64,000 nucleotides of DNA, taken from Puntigrus tetrazona (Eukaryota; Chordata; Actinopteri; Cypriniformes; Cyprinidae). The stretch is from NCBI RefSeq assembly GCF_018831695.1, contig NC_056701.1, forward strand, positions 1,421,207-1,485,206, in the 5' to 3' direction. The position numbers and the translations under genes are program-made. Shown in pieces: positions 1 through 12,461 of this stretch (position 1 is the stretch's first letter; every line of letters begins with the position of its first letter). Below the pieces are notes generated by a model. That model was given only the letters and a program-made list of their open reading frames with translations, was not told the DNA's origin and searched no databases.

Positions 1-819
1 TTCAGCGATGGCTAACAGTAGCCGATGGACTGAGGCACTAGCTGTGTGTTATCTAAAAAGAGACTTTATTTACTGGAAACTCGTAGTTAGGCTAATTCCG
101 ACGAGTCCTAAACATTGCATTACAGGACTCTGCCTGCGTGTTTGGAGTAATAAGTAAAACACATAATTATCGCGTCCTGGCACCGATATTTACACACGCT
201 GAAAGTCATGGAACACAAATGTCATTAACAAACACTAGACAGTGGTGAAGACTTTTCAGTGTAGTTATGGCAACACAAACAACAAGAGTAACAAAAATAG
301 AAAAGATTACAACAACGAAAACACGTCATTATTTGTCGATAAAAACAATATGGCCTTATTTTGGTTAATAAAAAGAGATTATTCATTCATACAAATTAAA
401 AAAATAAAAACATGGACGTACAGATAGTAGGTGTTTGTTTTTGTGTATCTGAGTGAATTTACGTGGGTCGGTGTACGCTGAGTGGTTACTGCCAAACCAA
501 ACAGAGTTCAGAAACTGCACCAATTTTTGTACTCTTTGGTCTCAGAACTTTGGTAATATGTCTCGTGAAGGACCACTGGTGTCAAATTTCTTCCTCCTTT
601 ATTTCATCTGGCGTTGGGTGGATCTGTGTCGTTAACGAAGGTTTCATCAGCCTGAGGCGCGCGAGAATATGTCCCTGCAGATCTCACACACACACACACA
701 CAGTTCCTCTCAGATTTCCGCCTGTGTAGATTGTGGTGCAGGTGAGTGTTCATCATGATTTCGAAAGTCACGCTTTCTGTCGGACCCTTCAGCGACTGGA
801 TGCGAAGCAGAGGGTCCCG
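1..819 (-). other. sox10: probable sox10 3' UTR and downstream DNA
   Basis: This stretch follows the last recognisable sox10 codons on the minus strand and contains no other gene that I can support. A minus-strand AATAAA (plus-strand tttatt at 65-70) is a possible polyadenylation signal about 750 nt past the coding end. A short (CA)n run sits near 685-702. The 3' UTR assignment is inferred from position only. Confidence 0.45.
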
Positions 820-3095
820 CCACGGCCGGGATAGGTGGTGTACACGGGCTGCTCCCAGTGCGCTGGGCTGTGCGATGCGGCACGGAGCCGGGTCCGAATG
901 GCGTGTGTACAGGGCTCGCGAAGGGCCCCATGTAGGAGAAGGCGGAGAGAGGCCGGAGGTCTGGCGAGTGGGCGAGTACGCAGCCGGACGCCTGGTGCTC
1001 GGCGATCGGCGAATCGGCGCGGACGCCAGCGGCGGGAAGGCGCGCTGTAGTGTGGCAGGTAAGTGACGACGCAGCCGCCGCAGTCGCCATCGCCGAGAAG
1101 TGCGCCGCCTAATCCGCGCCTTCCCGCCATCCGATCCCAAGTGCTGCTGGGACGGCAGCTGCTGCTTGGAAAGCCAGGCGGTGGAGTGACCGCTTAGCGG
1201 CTGCCAGGGCACTGGAGATGCCGACGCAGAGGGTGAAGCCGAAGACCCGCGCCGTGCCACCCGACGACCGCGGGTGCCCGCCATGGCAGGTACTGGTCGA
1301 ACTCGCGTTCACGCCGAACGGCTCCATGTTGGCCATCACGCCATGGCTGATCTCACCAATGTCCACGTTTCCAAAATCAATGCGCGTTTACCGCTGGCTG
1401 ATGAGGAGGCGGAGCTTCCGTCCGCTCCCACCCTCAAGCCGCTCCTGGAGGCTCCACTCGCTTCCTCCTCGCCCGATTTACCGCCCTGCAATTCCGCCTA
1501 GGAGGAGTAGGGGCGTCGGAGGGCTGTGGCTCTGACCTGAGGGAGCAAAACGATGCATCTTAAGTTTTGTTATCCCACATGGATTTGGACTGTACGACAT
1601 CTATTGACTCGTGTTCTATGACGCGTTTTTATTGGTTTGTCAGTCAAAGTGGGTCGTAGCAGCAAAGACAATGTGCGACGCTGAATATCTGATACTGTCA
1701 GGAAGTCATCATAGGTTATCTTTTCGAACAACAGGTGTCTTTGAACCTGACCTCACTTACGGCATAAGAGCACCGATTAGGAGCCACGATCATGAAATAA
1801 CTATGATTGTTCGATGATGCCAATCTTTCATCTGGGACAGCCAAAAATTGTGTCTCTGGTGACGTTTGCGGTCAGTAAGTGTATTTGCATCCACACCAGT
1901 GAATGATAACTCTGCTTTTGTAGTTAGTTATCTTGCATTTGCACAATGTCAGCCCGCAGATATCCTCAGTAAACGAGCGTAATCGGTCTCATCTCTAACG
2001 TAGTCGCTTCTAGCGGAATAAAACAATACGTAGTCTTTCTATTGCAGCATCAGAGGAGGAAGACTAATTCAACCCTGAATTCGTGAATCTATGTTTTATG
2101 ATGCTCTGTTTGCTGCGCAATGTGTTCGCCACCACAGTGCCACCTGCTATTTTAAATTCGAATGAAGTCTGACGTAAGAAGCTGTCATTAGCAATGATAG
2201 CTGTCAGTATTTTATTGTTCATTAGCTGTAAAAATCCAAAAGTAATTGTTCATGACTGAACACTGCTATTCTCTTTAATTCGAAACGAAACAAATTCAAA
2301 TTCTCTTAATTGGGCCTTAACTCTTTAAATGTCTTTCCTGTCGCTTTTACATCAATTTAATGCAATAGAGCTGAGTGTAGGCGGGTGTAGCTCACCTGTA
2401 GCGTGAGGGTGGTGTCCGTCGCCCAGTGGTGACCTCTGGGCGGCCCCGCCATGCGCCACCTCCAGGTGCAGGCTTTGTAATGCGATTGGTGTGGCTGACC
2501 TCGCTCGGAGTGGGCGCCTGCCTCAGAGCTGGACCCCGGCTTGCCGCTCTTGGCGCCGACGTGGCTGGTATTTGTACTGGATAATCTTTCTATGCTGCTT
2601 CTCAAACGCCGCTTCCTCGATAAACGGCTCTCTTATCCGTCTCATTCAGCAGCCTGAAACACGCACAAGCAAAAAATAATCTTTTTTATATTTTGCACGC
2701 CACAAAAGGCTCAGAGGGCAGGTACTATTACCTGGTTTCTATTCACCGTTGTTTTTTTATATGTGTACTGGGCATATTTTTTACGCATGCAGTATGAAAA
2801 AGTAAGGCCAAAACGCCTCTAAACTGGCTCAGATTTCCTCTGAGAGTTTAACACGAGCAGATGAGCAGGTTTTTTTTGTTTTTTAATGTCTGATATTCCA
2901 CCTGGTTTGATTCTCCACCTGTTATGCCATCATCTGTAGAGCGAGACGCCTTTCATCCAGCCACTGCATCTATAAACCCAGCAGAACCAAACGCCGCTTC
3001 TCTCGTGAAAATAAACTATTTTAAAAACACACACTGTAATAGCCGAAGACGGCCTTCCAGCTCGGGTTAATAGCGCTTGCTTGCCACAGACCGCG

Positions 3096-3135
<40 letters not shown>

Positions 3136-4447
3136 TGCTCTTTTCGCAGCAGTTCCCTGGAAGGGATTTGTCCCTCTAATCTGGCATGTTGAAGGAATGA
3201 TTATTCTGAGCTAAAGCCCTGAGAAACCTGCCAGAGGCCGAGTTAACAGCATGCAGCACACACAGGCTGGCAGTGAGGTGTCCATCAGATCCACAGCAGA
3301 ACCTGGAAGAGCCTTTTTAAATCACAGCATCAATTATTAACTGATAGAATTACAGTAATGAATTCCACGCAAGGCTGTTTCTGGAGTGGTTTATGACAGG
3401 AGAGGGAGTTGATTTCATGCGGCCGGATGCATTGTTTTTTATCAGATACACAAAAAGCAATAGGCAAAAATATGACACTTTTTTCTATTACGCCAAAAAT
3501 ATCTGTGAATCCTACTGTGAACATATCATAATTCATTTTTGATTTTGCATTGCTAAGGACCTAATTTAGGACATATTTTTTGCACCATCATTTTCCAGTT
3601 GTATCTCCCCAATATTGTTATTCCTAACCAACCAAATATCCCTGGAACCTGTATTATTATTCAATTGACCCTTATGGCTGGTTTTGTGGTCCGGAGTCAC
3701 ATTTGGGTATTAATTACTATTGCTACTTTTTTTACATAATTACTTTTTCATACTCTTTGTCATCTCTAATGACGATTTTACAAGTGCTAAGCAAATGTGC
3801 TGCAAATGTTATATTAATAAATTCTGCCTTTGGAGTGCTAAAACAACACGATTTTGTTCTGCTCAACACCACAGGCCTGTACAGAAGGCTTAAGTTACCG
3901 AAGTGGTTTTACTACACTTTAAAGGCGCTTCAGACGCTGACCGGAGCATATGAAAATACCATAACACCGTCTGGTCGACTGTCGCTTCTTTTGCTCTTCA
4001 CCTCCAGAGTTTCCTCAGTGTTTTGCTGAGCTCGGCGTTGTGCAGGTGCAGGTATTGATCCGCCAGCTTCCATGCGCGCTGCCTGCGCCCACACCATGAA
4101 CGCGTTCATCGGCCGCTTCACGTGAGGCTTGCTCTTGCTGCCCGGAGTTCACGCGCACGGGCATGGGCACGAGCGTCCAGTCGTAGCCGTTGGAGTTACC
4201 CTGACCGACACCGCTTCGCGGATGCCCGATGGGGAAGCGGTCGTCTTCTTCGGACTTCACCGACACACCGGCGGAGACGCCGGGCGCATCATCGCACCGA
4301 CGCCCGGCATCTGAGACGCCTGGCTGGCAGAGGGGAGTCCGCGCCCCGCCGGGAGCACGGAACGAGTGTCCGGGGGACATGGAGTGACCGTCGTCCGAGA
4401 CCGGGACTCATTTCCACCTCGGACATACTGTGCTCCTCCGCCGACAT
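820..4447 (-). CDS. sox10: sox10, SoxE HMG-box transcription factor, three coding exons with several frame-breaking indels
   Basis: Sox10 is the SoxE transcription factor that specifies neural crest, pigment cells, glia and otic tissue. It binds DNA in the nucleus through its HMG box. Exons on the minus strand are 4447-4002, 2653-2396 and 1536-820. Exon 1 starts with ATG at 4447 (MSAEEHSMSEVEMSPG) and includes the SoxE dimerisation region (NGYDWTLVPMPVRVNSG) and the first part of the HMG box (KRPMNAFMVWAQAAR), ending at a gtgaag donor. Exon 2 completes the HMG box and continues with KPGSSSEA. Exon 3 carries the K2 and transactivation segments (DIGEISH, GISSALAAA, GHSTAWLSKQQLPSQQHLG, WEQPVYTT). 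The intron inside the HMG box is the one expected for SoxE. The frame is broken at least twice in exon 1 (a 2-nt loss after MSPG, an extra G before the HMG box, an extra T after QAAR) and repeatedly in exons 2 and 3. The stop expected after LSRP reads TGG. Because the residues on both sides of each break are conserved, assembly errors are likelier than decay. Identity is certain; the model is not clean. Confidence 0.93.
1537..2395 (-). other. sox10 intron 2
   Basis: This 859-nt interval separates exons 2 and 3. It has a gtgag donor at 2395 and a ccctcag acceptor at 1537 on the minus strand. I see no gene or recognisable repeat in it. Confidence 0.7.
2654..4001 (-). other. sox10 intron 1 (inside the HMG box), with a (GT)n run
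   Basis: This 1348-nt interval is bounded by gtgaag at 4001 and tttcag at 2654 on the minus strand. A perfect (GT)n run lies at about 3099-3132. I recognise nothing else; conserved enhancers could be present but cannot be called from a single sequence. Confidence 0.7.
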
Positions 4448-7400
4448 CGGTCCTCTCGCTCTGCGGCCACAGGTGTCTGCGTAGGTCTAGTTTTTCCTCA
4501 CAGGCCTCTGTTTTTAGGGTTTATTGACTACAAACGATTTCTCTCTCTCGCTATAACAGTTGGCCAGTTTTCTAATATCAGAAATATGTATTTCACGTCC
4601 TCCAAAGAACTTCAACACGCTTATTTTGTACCACGTTCTTTCAGAATGAATCCATCCCGCCGTCTCCCTCGGGATATAGATCTGCTGAAAACCTGCAAAA
4701 CTTACACATGCAAAAGTATTTTTATAATTTTTTTTGGTTGTCACACCACAAAGCAGGCTATTTTTGGTCTTAACAGCACACCTACATCACTGGGACTATT
4801 TGACTTCTGCATTGCGCGAGAGAATATTTGCCCATCAGAACGTGCTGGATGTCAAGCGGACGTCTATTAAACGTCTTTGAGATGTTCATTTTGTGCTGTT
4901 TATGAAACCTACTTTTTAAAGACGTTTGTTTTGTGAAAGACGTTTTCCCAGATCTTTTGACAGACAGTTGTCATTGTAATAATATGAATATGGAGCTGTG
5001 ACGGGATTTAACCGCGCCATTCCCAGCCTTAAACGCCTCACGGAACAAGATAAACTATTTCAGGAAAAACTGTTAAGTAAACACTGAAGCTTGACTTTAT
5101 TTAGATTAATCTTTTTCCAGCAATCATACGGTGGCGTCGGTGGCAGCGAGTGTGTGTATGTTATTTTAGTTCACTTCTGCTAACAAGCTACTGTTGAAGG
5201 TTTGCCGGTTTATTCAAGCTCCCGGGAGAGAAAGTGCCGGAATAATGCGGCTTCCATTCCGGCCTCGCTGCTGGATAAACTTTGGGAGTATAGCTAGATC
5301 GCTCAGTGTTCTATCTGGAGAATGCTGAAAACGAGCCTGTAGCAGAAAAATGCGGCATGAGTCGTGGCAGCTTAGTGAAGACACGCGCGCGATCGTTACG
5401 AAAAACAGTTTGTTCAGCTTCCGGTGAAGAAGTCGAACTTTTCTCGTAGACACTGACACAAAACTCTCACGCTGAGATGAACTTGAATTACTGTTCGATC
5501 CAGATCTCGTAACATCCATCAAATACCAGAAGTTAATTAAGACTCAGACCACAGCCTCGCTTCTTCATTTAATAATGAATTCGGCGGCATTTTAATATTA
5601 ACCCGCGTCGATTCGCGGAATAAATACGTTTATGTGATTAGCGTCTATAGACCTTTCTTTGAGACAAGAAAATATATCTACCAACGCCTCACGAGACTGA
5701 CTTAGTTTTTAGTAGCTGACAGGTATCAATTAGCGTTTAAAGTACCTGCGCTGCGAGGTTTGCTCTCTTTTCGTTCAACTCGTTTCGTTATAATCTGTTT
5801 TAAAGAGAAGGACTTAAGTAAAAGTTTATTTATTCAGATTTGATCGTTTCATCTCGGCAGAGCTCACACACAGTACCAGCAGGGCAGATCATCACGCCTG
5901 GTTACTTAATGAAATTGCCTAATCTCATTCATGCCAAATCAACACTCTCCTAAACGGAACAGTTTATTTAAACAAAACCTTGACAGCCAGCGAATTGGAA
6001 TAAATGGGTCTAATGAATAGATTCCACCGGCGATAGAGACTAGTGTAATTACTTCGTCGAATACCGGTGCAGTGAAAACTTGCATTTGTTTGTTTGTTTG
6101 TTTCATTAAAGAATGAAACGATCTTAACACCTCACATAATTTCATACCGCTTGTTTTTTCTCACGTTCACATTAGAAACTACACGGAGCAATTCGTTTCC
6201 CATCCACCAACGCGTTTTTCAAAATAGCCCGCCGCGCAAATATACCTCCGCCACTAATTTAAGTATTCTAAAAAAACACATTTAAAAGTTATTTCTAATG
6301 CGTGCTTGCATTAGTGTCGTTTAAGCGCTTTTCGCGTTGAGAGCGCGTGCGAAATCGTTTCGGTCAAACACCGATTAAGCAACTTTTCCCGTAGACAGAG
6401 CCAACGCGACACTGTTGGCGCCGAATCTCGAAGCTTCTGCCCGTGACACCAACTTAGTTTTAAAGGGTTTTAGAAAGAGCTCAGAAAGCTGCAGTATTCT
6501 CACACAGATTAATCCAGAAAGACAAAATAACCCCCTGTCACCGCAGCAAACCCCAAACTCTCCTACTGTAGGCAAAACCAGTTCCACATTTAAACGAGAT
6601 GAAAGCGGCACACGTGTATTATTATTAACGTATATTTCTCGACGCGTCAGCGTTCTCTGCGAGTTCCTGGGCCACGGAAGTGAAAGTGATAGAGAGGAAG
6701 TAATGTCGTTGCGTCTTACTGCACTGAAGCGGAATTCGCCCGCCCAGCGCGAGAGTCAGTCCGTCGTTCAGCCCCCTCGCTCCTTGCTCGAATACCCGCT
6801 CTGAACAAAGCCGGGGCTTCAAGAAGCCTCGTTGTGTGAGAGAGAGAAAAAAAATCAGTGCGCGGAAAAAAAAAAATCTTAGCAGGAGCAGCAGGACGCC
6901 CGTCGGGTCAGCGCGCTGATTAGCTGCCGGGCGTCGCCCTGGAAGCTTCGCGCGGAGGGCAGCGATTTCTGCCGGCGAATCAACTGGCGCGCCGCCAGCA
7001 CTTTTATTTGTGCGTGTAACCAGATCGGTGTCGATGAATCTCGGCATGTACGAATATTTATGCTCCTTCGGGTAAATCTTAAAAAATAAAGGTTCTCGTT
7101 TAGCATCTTAGTTGAAGAAGCTTTACCAGTGAGAGAAGTGTTCTTTCTAGAACTGTCTCTGCAGAGAACCACGTTTTATTCTTAGACTGTCTCAACCTTT
7201 TTATTTACAGTGTTGCAATTGCATTTTATATATTTAAGTGTGTGTGGTTAATTAATTATGTCAGGATTAGAGGGTTCAATTGCGTTATAGTACGTGATTT
7301 AATGTTTTAATGCACCACACTAGAAGCATATCTAGCGCGTTTAACTAATATTAAAGTAAAAGCGTCGCGATAATCATAACAGCGTTCCCCGTTTTGTGTT

Positions 7401-8801
7401 CACAGACCGTTCTAACGCTTTGGATTACGCAGGAAACCGGTTTCTGACGAAAGCCGCAAAAGGCTGCCAAAATAAAGCGCGCGTTTATAAACCCCAAAAC
7501 AGAAAAGAGTCAATAAGTTAAAATCATTAAGTCTAATAATTTAAACGAACAAGTGCTAAAATGCGCGAACGCTTGGAATAACGTCGCAATGAAAACAATC
7601 ACGTTAAAAAGTAGTTATAAAACAATTGGGCAGTAAATATACTATTATTATTATTATAATCGTATTAATGTACTTCTTTTGTTTTAGCTCAAAGAAGTGA
7701 CCAAATTACGCCGTGGCGCTGTTTAAATGAGCTTTGCAACGCCGTTTTATGGTTTTCTGAGACTTGACGGCTTTCACGGCAGCTCATGGTGCCTCTCACG
7801 GGAGTCACGAGGGGTTTCGGGGTTTCAGGTGTTTCCGGTGTTCACCGGCGCGCTGCTGGCTCTTCAACCGCCCGCCTTAAGGGCGAACCAAGAGGAGAGC
7901 CCGCCGCGCGCCACAGCGTCTTCTTTCTCGAACTCGTTCGGTCTGTTTAGCGATAACCCGCGTGACTTGCGTTGCCGCCTTTAAAGCGCATTTTGCTGCG
8001 CGCGGGCCTCCGGTCGTGGACGCTGATGACCGTGCAGCGTCGCCAGCCGCGCGTTGGCGGCCACGCAGCATCATCATGCTAAAGACACAGAGAGCGACAT
8101 CGCGTTTCAAACGGGAAATACGTATCGACGAGAAGACGGCCAAACGCACACAAACACGTTGTTCAAACAAGAACTCTTTAGATTATCTCAGCCGCCTCTC
8201 CACCCGGCTTCAAAAATCATTGTTTTTCACATCCAGCGAATGTTGACTGATATGGGATCCTGGCCATGAGAGCATCTTCTCTGTCTTGGCCCCGGCGCTC
8301 TTGCGTCCTTTGTTTTATCTTCAGAATTAGAATCATGTGATCAACGAACACCCCTCCGCCACCTCTTAAATGAAGCAAATGAGAAAGCAAAGCAGTTCAG
8401 TATGATAAAAAGAGCGCGAAAGAGAAAAGACGCGCGTTCTGCTTTTAGCGTTCTTCCTGCTCGTCGTTTGGCCGGTGCGCGCGCCTCTCGGCGGTGGATG
8501 TCAGATCGCGCGATCCGATGCGCCCGCCGCACGCTTTCTTTATGTGGAGTTTCCTGCTCGCTCTGGAAGTGTTGCCGGAACGCGTTATATGCGCTCGGGG
8601 GACCGCCCGTTGCGCGCTTTGTCTTCCCGCAGGTTGCTGAACGCTTTATTCGTGCTTTATTGGCACCTGCACGCGAAAGCTCGCGCTAAAAAGAGCGCAC
8701 GCTAGCGCAGCATACGAATATTGTCGCGTCGGGCATAAGTGAACGTTAGTGGCAATAGCGGGTGACATATAAATAATAATGCATAATGGTGCTAGTTCCG
8801 A
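4448..8801. other. sox10 upstream region, no gene recognised
   Basis: This is intergenic or promoter-proximal DNA with CpG-rich blocks near 5200-5500, 6350-7000 and 7700-8700. Open frames up to 140 codons occur in these GC-rich blocks on both strands. None shows a known domain or convincing splice sites, so I treat them as chance. A 5' non-coding sox10 exon would be expected here, but I cannot place it. Confidence 0.5.
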
Positions 8802-8901
8802 NNNNNNNNNNNNNNNNNNNNNNNNNNNNNNNNNNNNNNNNNNNNNNNNNNNNNNNNNNNNNNNNNNNNNNNNNNNNNNNNNNNNNNNNNNNNNNNNNNN
8901 N

Positions 8902-9042
8902 CAGCTGTGAGATGTAGGGCAGACACTGAAGGAAACTCTTCACTTCTCTCTCTTCCTCTGAACATCTTCTCAGCTCTACTGCTTTCTTCTCTTTCTGGAG
9001 CTTCAGCACTTCCAGGAGGATGGAGATCTTTCTCTCTGAGAG
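8902..9042 (-). CDS. fragment of an LRR-like tandem-repeat protein between two gaps
   Basis: The minus strand reads ...LLEVLKLQKEKKAVELRRCSEEEREVK and SFLQCLPYISQL, cut by 100-N gaps on both sides. This repeat type (SILLEVLKLQ... SFLQCLPYISQL) is one I associate with large leucine-rich-repeat-like proteins expanded in cyprinids, some of them NLR-related. The precise family name is uncertain. It belongs with the fragments at 9491-9831, 12150-12461 and 13413-13596. Confidence 0.5.
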
Positions 9043-9184
9043 NNNNNNNNNNNNNNNNNNNNNNNNNNNNNNNNNNNNNNNNNNNNNNNNNNNNNNNNNN
9101 NNNNNNNNNNNNNNNNNNNNNNNNNNNNNNNNNNNNNNNNNNGTCTGACAGGAATCAGTGTTGAGTTCTACTAGAAGTATTTAA

Positions 9185-9378
9185 AATGATTTTACACACA
9201 CACACTCACGCACACTCACACACAGACACGCACGCACACATATAAATGCGCACAAACACACACTCACACACACACAGACACGCACGCACACATAAACGCA
9301 CATGCGCACAAACACACACTCACACACACACACTCACACACACACGCACACACACACACACGCACACACACGCACACA
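9185..9378. repeat. (CA)n-rich microsatellite next to a gap
   Basis: Imperfect CA repeats (cacaca with cgca and ctca interruptions) run up to a 112-N gap starting at 9379. The gap probably reflects failure to assemble this repeat. Confidence 0.85.
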
Positions 9379-9490
9379 NNNNNNNNNNNNNNNNNNNNNN
9401 NNNNNNNNNNNNNNNNNNNNNNNNNNNNNNNNNNNNNNNNNNNNNNNNNNNNNNNNNNNNNNNNNNNNNNNNNNNNNNNNNNNNNNNNNN

Positions 9491-9831
9491 GATCTACTGC
9501 TTTCTTCTCTTTCTGGAGCTTCAGCACTTCCAGGAGGATGGAGCTCTTTCTCTTTGAGAGATCTAAGATCCATTTATCAGGAGACTGAAATACTGACTGT
9601 AATGCTGGAAGATAACTCCTGCCTGTTTGAGTCTCATAGATCTTCACGTGAGAGTAAAGATCCAGCAGGAAATCAGTATAATAAAATATGTAAGTCCATT
9701 CATAATAATAAGAGCTGGTGCAGAAAGACACTAACAGATTCAGCATCTGTTCTCCTGTCTGTGTCTCAATCTCTGCTGCTTTAATGAAGAGTCTCAGAAG
9801 AAATCTCCTACTTTCAGTCTGATCAGAGAAT
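9491..9831 (-). CDS. exon of the LRR-like tandem-repeat protein
   Basis: An acceptor (gttccag, minus strand) at 9832 opens a frame that stays open to the gap at 9490. It reads FSDQTESRRFLLRLF, then TDFLLDLYSHVKIYETQTG, SYLPALQSVFQSPDKW and LDLSKRKSSILLEVLKLQ. The same KIYETQTG and SFLQCLPYISQL modules recur at 8902, 12150 and 13413, so these are tandem homologous exons of one gene or gene array. Leucine and aliphatic spacing is LRR-like, but no catalytic or NACHT motif is visible. The gene is incomplete and interrupted by a gap. Confidence 0.55.
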
Positions 9832-10673
9832 CTGGAACAAAGTGAGAAATATAAACAGTTTCTTTTTATTTTGCATGATGTAATCCAGATGTAATCAGCT
9901 CTGTGATATCTCTGTGTTTTGTTTCTGGTTTTCAGCTGATATTAAAGATTTGTTCAATTCGACTTTAAATGTTAATAATGAACTGAATGTTTTGATAACT
10001 GTAGAAACTTACACTGAACTCAAAGCAAAGAAAAACACGTTTCATGAGACCCAGAAAAGCATAGATGTCACATTTAAAACAGGTCATTAAATTATACTTC
10101 ATATTAATCTAAAATGGGACACACTGACATATTATTAGTATTCATCATATCTACATAAATAGTTTTCATAAATATATAACTTTCCTGTGTTGTTCCTAAT
10201 ATAATTTTATATACACATGCATGCACTGAATTGTGATGTGAATATAAAAAGTCAAATCATACACACACTGGCTATTGATTAAGTTCTTATTTTTGTTTTC
10301 TTTCTGCTGAAAAACCGTTCTTGTCGGTTGAAGCACTGATGACAGATGACCATGACGATATGTTTCATATTTCTCTTCAGCTCGACAGTCTCAAGCCTCC
10401 TGGTTTTCATCTAAAGTATCTCCTTGTGTTCTGAACAGGGATGCATGGATCGATATCGGCTCTGATACGGTCATTTCCTGAGGATCAGGTATCGTCATAT
10501 AGTGCAGATATTATTCTGTTGTTGTTGTTTAAAGTTTTATAAATATATATTTCAAGTCTTCTGAGGCACTGGATGCACAAACACGCTTTGTGTCGCTCTG
10601 TATTAAAGCCTTTCATATTATAATACTTCTGTAGGCAAAGGATTATTAATAGTCTCTTGTTCTGTCCTATGAC
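9832..10673. other. no gene seen
   Basis: This AT-rich non-coding DNA lies upstream, on the minus strand, of the LRR-like exon. I recognise no gene or repeat. Confidence 0.5.
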
Positions 10674-11091
10674 TGTCACAAACAGCACCTCTGTGGCTCT
10701 CTAACCGCCACCGGAGGGAGCCCTCACCCGAGTACTGATCATCATGGACTCAGTTTCCCACAACCCCGTGCCTTGGGCTGATTAGCCCTGCCAGGTGTTC
10801 CCCATCACCACGCCCTATATAAGGAACGTCCTCATGGACACTCGCCGCAAAGTCTTGTTAGTTTCGGCTGCAACTCTGAGCGTTCATCCCTGTGTTTGAT
10901 TCCCTGTTGCTGATCTGGATTGTATTTGTTCTCTGATTGTTCTCTGCCTGCCTACCGACCTTCTGCCTGTTATCGTTTACATCTTTGATCTCCCCTGTAT
11001 TGTACTGAATGCTCCTGTTTGACCCTGCCTGCCTGACCACGATTAAAGTCTTGTCGCACATGGATCCAATTGTCTTTGACCCTTCGTTACA
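10674..11091 (+). mobile_element. candidate solo LTR
   Basis: The segment starts TGTCACAAAC and ends TTCGTTACA, so it has TG...CA termini. Internally it has promoter-like order: a ctatataagg TATA box at about 10812 and an attaaag polyadenylation-like signal at about 11042. Length is about 418 bp. The flanks (atgac and attac) match at 4 of 5 positions, so a target duplication is not proven. No internal retroelement region adjoins it. Confidence 0.45.
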
Positions 11092-11252
11092 ATTACATAC
11101 AGGACATTAATGGGTCAATATCGGCACAGAGTGCCTTTTAACCAATACTTTCACATTTCTGTTTTAATTTTATATCATGTCAGAAATAGCAGACACTGGA
11201 GTACTATTGAAAGATTAGATAAGAGTTGTAGCACCTGACTGAGTGACCTGAC

Positions 11253-11420
11253 ATGAATTTGGATGATAATGCACTAATTCACACAGCAAGATTGGTGACG
11301 GAGTGGTTTGATGAACATGAAAGTGAAGTTGAAGATCTCCAATGGCCTGCACAGTCACCAGATCTAAATATTATTCAGACACTTTGGGCTGTTTTGGAGG
11401 ATCAAGTCAGGAAACGTTTT
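11253..11420 (+). pseudogene. Tc1/mariner transposase fragment (C-terminal DDE region)
   Basis: The plus frame reads DDNALIHTARLVTEWFDEH, then WPAQSPDLNIIQTLW and VLEDQVRKRF. This is the second and third catalytic-block region of Tc1-like transposases, which act by cut and paste at TA sites. The N-terminal helix-turn-helix half and the first catalytic Asp are absent. The 3' end runs into a 729-N gap, so the copy is at best partial. Confidence 0.85.
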
Positions 11421-12149
11421 NNNNNNNNNNNNNNNNNNNNNNNNNNNNNNNNNNNNNNNNNNNNNNNNNNNNNNNNNNNNNNNNNNNNNNNNNNNNNNNN
11501 NNNNNNNNNNNNNNNNNNNNNNNNNNNNNNNNNNNNNNNNNNNNNNNNNNNNNNNNNNNNNNNNNNNNNNNNNNNNNNNNNNNNNNNNNNNNNNNNNNNN
11601 NNNNNNNNNNNNNNNNNNNNNNNNNNNNNNNNNNNNNNNNNNNNNNNNNNNNNNNNNNNNNNNNNNNNNNNNNNNNNNNNNNNNNNNNNNNNNNNNNNNN
11701 NNNNNNNNNNNNNNNNNNNNNNNNNNNNNNNNNNNNNNNNNNNNNNNNNNNNNNNNNNNNNNNNNNNNNNNNNNNNNNNNNNNNNNNNNNNNNNNNNNNN
11801 NNNNNNNNNNNNNNNNNNNNNNNNNNNNNNNNNNNNNNNNNNNNNNNNNNNNNNNNNNNNNNNNNNNNNNNNNNNNNNNNNNNNNNNNNNNNNNNNNNNN
11901 NNNNNNNNNNNNNNNNNNNNNNNNNNNNNNNNNNNNNNNNNNNNNNNNNNNNNNNNNNNNNNNNNNNNNNNNNNNNNNNNNNNNNNNNNNNNNNNNNNNN
12001 NNNNNNNNNNNNNNNNNNNNNNNNNNNNNNNNNNNNNNNNNNNNNNNNNNNNNNNNNNNNNNNNNNNNNNNNNNNNNNNNNNNNNNNNNNNNNNNNNNNN
12101 NNNNNNNNNNNNNNNNNNNNNNNNNNNNNNNNNNNNNNNNNNNNNNNNN

Positions 12150-12461
12150 TAACTCCTGCCTGTTTGAGTCTCATAGATCTTCACGTGAGAGTAAAGATCC
12201 AGCAGGAAATCACTCTGATTATGACTCTTTTTNCTGCCTGTTTGAGTCTCATAGATCTTCACGTGAGAGAAAAGATCCAGCAGGAAATCAGTCTGATTAT
12301 GACTCTCTTTAGGAAAAGGGAATGTTTTGTAGCTGCACACAGATGACAGCAGACTGGAGAATCTTGTTCCTGTATTTCTGTCAGTTTCTTCTGCAGCAAC
12401 ACAGAGATTCAGCAGGAATCTGACTGAACACATCCTTTCTTCATCATCAGTGAACCAGAAC
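12150..12461 (-). CDS. tandem exon(s) of the LRR-like protein, joined by a single N
   Basis: The minus-strand acceptor tatcag at 12462 opens FWFTDDEERMCSVRFLLNL, CVAAEETDRNTGTRFSSLL, SSVCSYKTFPF and TDFLLDLFSHVKIYETQTG. A second, slightly different copy of the last block lies beyond a single N at 12232. The two copies differ by several bases, so they may be distinct exons or two haplotypes wrongly placed end to end. The product is the same type as at 9491-9831. Confidence 0.5.

Noticed and set aside
7727..8705. GC-rich open frames of 70-97 codons on both strands upstream of sox10
   Set aside because: Overlapping frames on both strands, Arg/Ala-rich composition and no splice or domain evidence indicate chance openness in CpG-rich DNA.
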